Assembly: GCF_040689105.1 (NCBI RefSeq)
Contig: NZ_JBFBVU010000009.1
Location: 62,001-126,000 of the forward strand
Direction: 5' to 3'
From: Meridianimarinicoccus marinus
GTDB taxonomy: Bacteria > Pseudomonadota > Alphaproteobacteria > Rhodobacterales > Rhodobacteraceae
DNA: 64,000 nucleotides
Of the stretch, positions 58,855 to 64,000 are shown in pieces; positions within the stretch are counted from its first letter, which is position 1, and the number at the start of each line of letters is the position of its first letter. A program made the translations under genes and the position numbers. Under the pieces are notes generated by a model that was given only the letters and a program-made list of their open reading frames with translations, ran no database searches and was not told the origin of the DNA.

Positions 58855-60231
58855 ATGGCCCCCGCCCCTTCCTCCGACTGGCAGGCAGCCCTTCCCGCCC
58901 CGTTCCTCGCCTATCGCGGCGACCGCCGCCTGGAAGAGGTGGAATGCATCGTTCCCGATCTTGTCGGCGGATCCCGCGGCAAGGCGATGCCCTCGCACAA
59001 GTTCTCGCCCGACCAGACCTTCGCCCTGCCGACCTCGCTGTTCTATGAAACCGTCAGCGGCGAATACGTCGACATCGCCGGGATCGAGAACCAGTGGACC
59101 GAGGTCGACATGGTGCTGCGGCCGGACATGGCCACGGCCTCGGCGGTGCCCTGGGCGGCGGATGCCACGCTGCAGGTGATCTGCGATCTGGAAGACCGGC
59201 ACGGCAACCCGGTTTCCATTGCGCCGCGCAACGTGCTCAAGCGGGTGCTGGACCGCTATGCCGAGCACGGCTGGCAACCCATCGTGGCGCCGGAGCTGGA
59301 GTTCTACCTGATCTCGCCGAACCTCGACTGGAACGATCCGGTGAAGCCGCCGGTGGGACGGACCGGTCGCCCCGGCTCGGCCCGCCAGGCCTATTCGATG
59401 GTGGCCGTGGATGAATACGGCGAGGTCATCGACACCATCTATGACTACGCCGAGGACCAGGGCCTGCACATCGACACGCTGATCCAGGAAGGCGGTGCCG
59501 GGCAGATCGAGATCAACCTGATGCACGGCGACCCGATGGCTCTGGCGGACCAGGTGTTCTATTTCAAACGCGCGATCCGCGAGGCCGCGCTGAAGCACAA
59601 GTTCTTCGCCACCTTCATGGCCAAGCCGATGCGCGACCAGCCCGGATCGGCCATGCACATCCATCAAAGCGTGCTGGACAAGCGCACCGGGCAGAACATC
59701 TTCTCGAACCCGGATGGGTCGGAATCCGAAGCGTTCTATCACTTCATCGGCGGCTCGCAACGCCACCTGATGGAGGTCATGCCCCTGATCGCGCCCTATG
59801 TGAACAGCCACCGCCGCCTGACCGGGGGGATGAGTGCGCCGACCAACATGGAATGGGGGCATGACAACCGCACCACCGGCCTGCGCATCCCCAATGCCCG
59901 CCCCGAGGCCCGGCGCGTGGAAAACCGTGTCATCGGCATCGACGCGAACCCCTATCTCGCGCTGGCGGCCTCGCTGGCGGCGGGGCTGAAAGGCATGACC
60001 GACCGCATCGCGCCGCGCCCCGCCGCGCAGGGCGAGATCTGGACCGATGGCGCAATCCTGCCCGAGGGCCCGTTCGACATGCTGGCCGCCTTCAACGAAG
60101 CGCATGAGATGCGGGCGCTGCTGGGGGCCGAGTTCTGCGCCGTGCTGTCGGCGATCAAGCTGGCCGAGCTGAACGAGTTTCAGCGCGAAATCTCGCCGTG
60201 GGAGCGCAAGCATCTTTTGCTGAACGTCTAG
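58855..60231 (+). CDS. Second glutamine synthetase-family ligase (gamma-glutamyl-amine ligase-like)
   Basis: A 458-residue homologue of glutamine synthetase. Blocks: VAPELEFYLISPNLDWNDP, IQEGGAGQIEINLMHGDPMA, FMAKPMRDQPGSAMHIHQS, GGMSAPTNMEWGHDNRTTGL and RVENRVIGIDANPYLALAAS. It is clearly different from the puuA product, with only the family core shared, so it may act on a different amine. An aldehyde dehydrogenase gene follows after 95 bp, and GntR is upstream with a candidate operator in the 203-bp gap. The true housekeeping GlnA (with the adenylylation loop) is not this gene. Confidence 0.85.
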   Translation: MAPAPSSDWQAALPAPFLAYRGDRRLEEVECIVPDLVGGSRGKAMPSHKFSPDQTFALPTSLFYETVSGEYVDIAGIENQWTEVDMVLRPDMATASAVPWAADATLQVICDLEDRHGNPVSIAPRNVLKRVLDRYAEHGWQPIVAPELEFYLISPNLDWNDPVKPPVGRTGRPGSARQAYSMVAVDEYGEVIDTIYDYAEDQGLHIDTLIQEGGAGQIEINLMHGDPMALADQVFYFKRAIREAALKHKFFATFMAKPMRDQPGSAMHIHQSVLDKRTGQNIFSNPDGSESEAFYHFIGGSQRHLMEVMPLIAPYVNSHRRLTGGMSAPTNMEWGHDNRTTGLRIPNARPEARRVENRVIGIDANPYLALAASLAAGLKGMTDRIAPRPAAQGEIWTDGAILPEGPFDMLAAFNEAHEMRALLGAEFCAVLSAIKLAELNEFQREISPWERKHLLLNV

Positions 60232-60326
60232 ACCCGGCCGCAGGCCAGGGCTGGCGCTCGCCCGGCTTGGCTGGTTCTATACGTCGCAACGCGGGAGCGC
60301 CCGCCACAGGGGACACGAGGACAGCG

Positions 60327-61757
60327 ATGACCAAACTGCATACCGACCGCTTCTACATCAACGGCACATGGGTGGCGCCGCAGGGCCGCGACACTCTGCC
60401 GGTCATCAATCCCGCCACAGCCCGCCCGATCGCCACGGTGGCCTTGGGAAATGCGGCGGATGTGGACACCGCCGTCACCGCCGCCCGCGCCGCCTTTCCC
60501 GGCTTTGCGCGCAGCACCCTTGCCGAACGTCTGGACCTTCTGGCCGCGATCCGTGGCCGGTATGAAGCGCGCTACGACGAGATGGCTGAAACCATCAGCG
60601 CCGAGATGGGCGCGCCCATCGATCTCAGCCGCCGGTCGCAGGCGCAGGCCGGGCTGGGCCATCTGGACGGCGTCGTTGCCGCCCTGAAGCAGTTCGCCTT
60701 CGAAGAACCCAACCCGGCGGGCGACCTGCTGCGCCATGAGCCCATTGGCGTTTGCGCGCTGATCACGCCGTGGAACTGGCCCGCCAACCAGATCGCGCTG
60801 AAGGTCCTTCCGGCGCTGGCGGCGGGGTGCACCATGGTGCTGAAGCCCTCGGAACTGACACCGCTGTCGGCGTTGCTGTTTGCCGAGATCCTGGACGAGG
60901 CCGGGGTGCCCGCCGGGGTCTTCAACCTGGTCAACGGCGACGGCCCGACGGTGGGGGCAGAACTGAGCCGCCATCCGCATGTTGACATGGTGTCCTTCAC
61001 CGGATCGACCCGCGCCGGGATCGAGGTTGGCCGCACCGCCGCCGCGACCATCAAGCGGGTGACGCTGGAACTGGGCGGCAAATCTCCCAACATCCTGCTC
61101 GACGATGTGGATCTGGAAAGTGCCGTGCGTCGCGGGGTGCGTCAGTGCTTCAACAACAGCGGGCAAAGCTGCAACGCGCCGACCCGGATGCTGGTGCCCC
61201 GCGCGCTCTATGCGAAGGCCGCCGAGATCGCCGCCGACACCGCCCGCACGACGCCCGTCGGTGACCCGGCGCAATCCGGGCGTCACATCGGGCCGCTGGC
61301 CTCGGATATGCAATTCGACCGGGTGCAGGCAATGATCGCCAAGGGCATCGCCGAAGGCGCAACCCTGCTGGCCGGCGGCCCCGGCAAACCCGAGGGGCTG
61401 GAAGAAGGCTATTTCGTGCGGCCCACGGTCTTTGGCGACGTCGGCAACGACATGGCCATCGCACGTGAGGAAATCTTCGGCCCGGTTATCGCCCTGATCC
61501 CCTATGACAGCGAGGCCGAGGCCATCGCGATGGCCAATGATACGCCGTACGGCCTGTCGGCCTATGTGCAATCGGCCGATCCCGACCGGGCGATGGCCGT
61601 GGCGCGCGACTTGCGCGCCGGCACCGTGTTCATCAATGGCGCGGGTTTGGGCCAGGGATCGCCCTTCGGCGGCTACAAGCAGTCGGGCAACGGGCGCGAG
61701 GGCGGCTTCCACGGCATCGCCGATTTCTGCGAGGTCAAGGCCATCGCCCGGCCCTGA
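60327..61757 (+). CDS. Aldehyde dehydrogenase (NAD(P)-dependent, amine pathway)
   Basis: A 476-residue aldehyde dehydrogenase. The oxyanion and cofactor blocks are ITPWNWPANQIALKVLPALA and SFTGSTRAGIEVG; the general base Glu is in TLELGGKSPNILLDD and the nucleophile Cys in NNSGQSCNAPTRM. The C-terminal block has EEIFGPVIALIPYDSEAEAI. It would oxidise the aldehyde formed by PuuB-type oxidases to the acid. The start at 60327 (MTKLHTDRFYINGTW) fits the family; the frame is open upstream across the previous gene end. A GAGGACAGC ribosome site precedes it. Confidence 0.87.
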   Translation: MTKLHTDRFYINGTWVAPQGRDTLPVINPATARPIATVALGNAADVDTAVTAARAAFPGFARSTLAERLDLLAAIRGRYEARYDEMAETISAEMGAPIDLSRRSQAQAGLGHLDGVVAALKQFAFEEPNPAGDLLRHEPIGVCALITPWNWPANQIALKVLPALAAGCTMVLKPSELTPLSALLFAEILDEAGVPAGVFNLVNGDGPTVGAELSRHPHVDMVSFTGSTRAGIEVGRTAAATIKRVTLELGGKSPNILLDDVDLESAVRRGVRQCFNNSGQSCNAPTRMLVPRALYAKAAEIAADTARTTPVGDPAQSGRHIGPLASDMQFDRVQAMIAKGIAEGATLLAGGPGKPEGLEEGYFVRPTVFGDVGNDMAIAREEIFGPVIALIPYDSEAEAIAMANDTPYGLSAYVQSADPDRAMAVARDLRAGTVFINGAGLGQGSPFGGYKQSGNGREGGFHGIADFCEVKAIARP

Positions 61758-61776
61758 GCGCCCCGACACGCGCGCG

Positions 61777-62694
61777 TCAGAGAAACTCGAACACTGCCGA
61801 AAACACCTTCTCGGCGGCGCGGGTCACCGGCTGCTCCCGGTTCTGAATGACGAAACAGGGCGACACGGTTATGGGCGTGGCCAGGTCCAGCGTGACCACA
61901 TCGGCGTTCAGGCGGCCTGCACACAGCATCGTGGCGACCTCGCGCGACAGCGGCGCGATGATGTCCGAGGCCTGCACCATGGACAGCGCCACCAGCAAGG
62001 ACGCGGTGTTGGTCACGCGGGACGGCGCGGGCAGGTCTTGGGTCAGGAAGGCGGAATCGACCGCCTCGCGGATCGGCGAGCCCAGCACCTGCACCACCCA
62101 TTCGCTGTCCAGCAGGTCGGTCAACGGAACCCCGCGCCGGGACGCCAGCGGATGCGAGGCCCGGACCAGGAAGGTCACTTCCTCGCTGCGGGCGGGATGC
62201 AGGCGGAAATCGCGGCTGTCATAGCCCGACGGCAGCCGCGAGATAATGAAGTCAAACCGGCCCGCGATCAGGCCCCGGACCAGTTCGGTTGACGGGCCGA
62301 CCTCGATCGTCATCTCGATGTCGGAAGCTTCGGCCTTCACCTTCTGGATGGCCGGCATCAGCGTGCCAACGGCTGGGCCGGTGACGGTGCCCACGCGCAC
62401 ATGACCGATCTTGCCCTCGTTGAACCGCTGGGCATCCGCGGCCAGTTCGTCCATCTCTTCCAGGATCACCTTGGCGTGGCGAATGCAGATGGCGCCCAGC
62501 GGCGTGGCCTCCATCCCCTTGGGGTGCCGGGTGAACAGATCGCCCCCCATCAGCTTTTCCACATCCGCCAGAATGCGCGAGGCCGCGGGCTGCGACACCG
62601 AGATCCGGTTGGCCGCCAGTTGCAACTGTCCGGTTTCGGCGATGGTCAGCAGCAGGCGCAACTGGTTCGGCTTCAGGCGATGGGCGATGTCCAT
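61777..62694 (-). CDS. LysR-family regulator, GbpR-like
   Basis: A 305-residue LysR regulator. The helix-turn-helix has LKPNQLRLLLTIAETGQLQL and RISVSQPAASRILADVEKLM, followed by the periplasmic-binding-like effector domain (GHVRVGTVTGPAVGTLMPAI, GRFDFIISRLPSGYDSRDF). It is divergent from a ChvE-like sugar-binding protein gene, the same arrangement as gbpR-chvE in Agrobacterium, where GbpR controls chvE in response to sugars. The shared 154-bp gap has a direct repeat GAATTGAT. Confidence 0.84.
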   Translation of the reverse strand: MDIAHRLKPNQLRLLLTIAETGQLQLAANRISVSQPAASRILADVEKLMGGDLFTRHPKGMEATPLGAICIRHAKVILEEMDELAADAQRFNEGKIGHVRVGTVTGPAVGTLMPAIQKVKAEASDIEMTIEVGPSTELVRGLIAGRFDFIISRLPSGYDSRDFRLHPARSEEVTFLVRASHPLASRRGVPLTDLLDSEWVVQVLGSPIREAVDSAFLTQDLPAPSRVTNTASLLVALSMVQASDIIAPLSREVATMLCAGRLNADVVTLDLATPITVSPCFVIQNREQPVTRAAEKVFSAVFEFL

Positions 62695-62710
62695 GGGCGA
62701 CCGTATAACA

Positions 62711-62746
62711 GAATTGATATGCAGATCGCAGAGAATACGAATTGAT
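62711..62746. promoter_or_regulatory. Direct repeat in the lysR / sugar-binding protein control region
   Basis: GAATTGAT occurs at 62711-62718 and again at 62739-62746, exactly 28 bp apart, in the most A/T-rich part of the gap. It may be a LysR site or overlap the divergent promoters. The first copy is only 17 bp from the lysR start, a spacing that fits autorepression. Confidence 0.4.
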
Positions 62747-62848
62747 TGCTATGTCAACGGGCTGTTAGCTGCCCCAACGGGCCTCGTGAAGGTTCGAGGG
62801 AGACCGCGCCGACACAAGAACAACAGGCGCAACATGTGGAGGAACAAC

Positions 62849-63904
62849 ATGACTTTCAAATCGCTCCTGGCTTCGGCCGGTGCTGTCGTCCTGCTTGCCG
62901 GCGGGGCATATGCCGAAGGCACCGTGGGCATCGCGATGCCGACAAAATCCTCGGCGCGCTGGATTTCCGACGGCAACTCGATGGTCGAGCAATTTACCGC
63001 GGCCGGCTATGAGACCGATCTGCAGTATGCCGAAGACGATATTCCCAACCAGCTTGCCCAGATCGAGAACATGATCACCAAGGGCGTCGATGTTCTGGTG
63101 ATTGCCGCCATCGATGGCACCACCCTGTCGAATGCGCTGGAAAACGCCGCCGCCTCGGGCATCAAGGTCATCGCCTATGACCGCCTGATCCGTGACAGCG
63201 GCAACGTCGACTATTACGCCACTTTCGACAACTTCAAGGTCGGCGTGCTGCAGGCCACCAACCTGGTCAACGGGCTGAACGAACGCTTCGGCGATCAAAA
63301 GCCGTGGAACGTGGAACTCTTCGGCGGCTCGCCCGACGACAACAACGCCTATTTCTTCTACAACGGCGCGATGAGCGTCATCCAGCCGCTGATCGACGAC
63401 GGGTCGATCAACATCGTGTCGGGCCAGATGGGCATGGACACCGTCGGCACGCTGCGCTGGGACGGCTCGGTCGCGCAGGCGCGCATGGATAACCTGCTGT
63501 CCGCGCATTACACCGACCAGACCGTGCACGGGGTGCTGTCGCCCTATGACGGGCTGTCCATCGGCATCCTGTCGTCGCTGAAGGGCGTCGGCTATGGCTC
63601 GGGCGATCAGCCAATGCCGATCGTGACCGGTCAGGACGCCGAGGTGCCCTCGGTCAAGTCGATCCTGGCCGGCGAGCAGTATTCGACCATCTTCAAGGAC
63701 ACCCGGTCGCTGGCCGGTGTGACCGTGGGCATGGCCGATGCGCTGCTGGCAGGCGGCGAGCCCGAGATCAACGACACCTCGACCTATGACAACGGCGTCA
63801 AGGTGGTGCCCTCCTACCTGCTGGAACCGCTGCCGGTGACCGCGGCCAACTGGGAAGAGCGTCTGATCGACTCCGGCTACTACACCATGGACCAGATCCA
63901 GTAA
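62849..63904 (+). CDS. ChvE-like periplasmic sugar-binding protein
   Basis: Periplasmic component of a monosaccharide ABC importer, 351 residues. Signal peptide MTFKSLLASAGAVVLLAGGAYA (cleavage near residue 22), then VGIAMPTKSSARWISDGNSM, IAAIDGTTLSNALENAAASG, VIAYDRLIRDSGNVDYYATF and a long C-terminal lobe (VVPSYLLEPLPVT, DSGYYTMDQIQ). This matches ChvE/xylose-binding proteins of alphaproteobacteria, which bind arabinose, galactose, xylose and others. GGAGG lies 5 bp before the start. A 10-bp hairpin follows, then the start of the ATPase gene. Confidence 0.88.
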   Translation: MTFKSLLASAGAVVLLAGGAYAEGTVGIAMPTKSSARWISDGNSMVEQFTAAGYETDLQYAEDDIPNQLAQIENMITKGVDVLVIAAIDGTTLSNALENAAASGIKVIAYDRLIRDSGNVDYYATFDNFKVGVLQATNLVNGLNERFGDQKPWNVELFGGSPDDNNAYFFYNGAMSVIQPLIDDGSINIVSGQMGMDTVGTLRWDGSVAQARMDNLLSAHYTDQTVHGVLSPYDGLSIGILSSLKGVGYGSGDQPMPIVTGQDAEVPSVKSILAGEQYSTIFKDTRSLAGVTVGMADALLAGGEPEINDTSTYDNGVKVVPSYLLEPLPVTAANWEERLIDSGYYTMDQIQ

Positions 63905-63922
63905 GCCCGACGGGCAATTTCC

Positions 63923-63952
63923 GACCTGCCCGGACACTGCTTCGGGCAGGTC
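63923..63952 (+). repeat. Perfect inverted repeat between the sugar-binding protein and its ATPase gene
   Basis: GACCTGCCCG (63923-63932) pairs perfectly with CGGGCAGGTC (63943-63952) around a 10-base loop, with no T run. It has the same position relative to a binding-protein gene as the nrtA-nrtB hairpin and may likewise protect the upstream mRNA. Confidence 0.65.
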
Positions 63953-63975
63953 GCGATGACAGATGAGGATTGGGC

Positions 63976-64000
63976 ATGTCTGCGCTTCTGGAAATGCGTT
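63976..64000 (+). CDS. Start of a sugar ABC transporter ATPase gene (cut by window edge)
   Basis: Only MSALLEMR can be read after a GAGGA ribosome site. The position directly after the sugar-binding protein, and the start resembling GguA/XylG ATPases, suggest the ATP-binding subunit. Eight residues are not enough to confirm it. Confidence 0.5.

Noticed and set aside
1..64000. CRISPR arrays, tRNA or rRNA genes, prophage or insertion sequences
   Set aside because: I looked for regularly spaced repeats, cloverleaf-like segments, transposase motifs and terminal inverted repeats and found none that hold up.

Overview
This 64 kb window is high-GC, densely coding DNA from an alphaproteobacterium. 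It is most likely Rhodobacterales (Paracoccus/roseobacter-like), judging from a NasST-controlled nitrate assimilation operon with a Rieske-type NirD, a dihydroxypropanesulfonate/sulfopyruvate cluster, a ChvE-type sugar-binding protein beside its LysR regulator, and codon use strongly biased to G/C third positions. I saw no rRNA, tRNA, CRISPR array, phage gene or intact insertion sequence.

Left third (1-17.6 kb, + strand) is a nitrogen-acquisition island. It starts with the end of a urea ABC transporter operon (urtBCDE). The cytosolic nitrate sensor NasS and the RNA-binding antiterminator NasT follow. Next is a structured leader with hexaloop hairpins and a Rho-independent terminator. The operon it controls encodes a nitrate ABC transporter (binding protein, permease, and a fused double ATPase), a three-repeat GAF-like protein, NirB, NirD, the assimilatory nitrate reductase NasA and a siroheme-synthase-like protein. 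Urea or nitrate is imported and nitrate is reduced through nitrite to ammonium; the last gene resembles the enzyme for the nitrite reductase cofactor, but has lost recognisable motifs in both halves.

Central region (17.6-41 kb) is catabolic and glycan-related. A branched-chain 2-oxoacid dehydrogenase operon (bkdA1-bkdA2-bkdB-lpdA) diverges from its Lrp-type regulator. An IclR regulator faces hpsN-comD-comE (sulfopropanediol to sulfolactate, and sulfopyruvate to sulfoacetaldehyde). A CoA-transferase with an extra C-terminal domain and an SDR follow. The 30.4-37.7 kb stretch carries a Gfo/Idh/MocA dehydrogenase, three glycosyltransferases, a GMC oxidoreductase and a membrane-anchored FGE-like protein, suggesting a glycan pathway. 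katG follows, with an excellent OxyR site upstream, and then a divergent methyltransferase.

The most unusual locus is at 41.4-53.5 kb, a compact nonribosomal peptide operon: a HupE/UreJ-type membrane protein, a stand-alone adenylation enzyme, a free carrier protein, a C-A-PCP synthetase, a C-A-PCP-TE synthetase and an acyl-CoA-dehydrogenase-like flavoprotein. The first synthetase has a complete zinc-knuckle plus PP-loop (SGGKDS) ATPase domain, like N-acetyl sugar amidotransferases, inserted inside its adenylation domain. That adenylation domain's pocket reads, by eye, as the asparagine code. A stand-alone A domain, free PCP and acyl-CoA dehydrogenase together resemble the starter unit that makes pyrrolyl-PCP from proline. 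The predicted product is a small peptide of about three units with an enzymatically altered asparagine-derived unit.

Right end (53.5-64 kb) is polyamine/agmatine use: a class I glutamine amidotransferase, an agmatinase-like ureohydrolase, puuB, puuA, a GntR regulator, a second glutamine-synthetase homologue and an aldehyde dehydrogenase. A motif shared by two intergenic regions is a candidate GntR operator. The window closes with a LysR regulator divergent from a ChvE-like sugar-binding protein and the first codons of its ABC ATPase.
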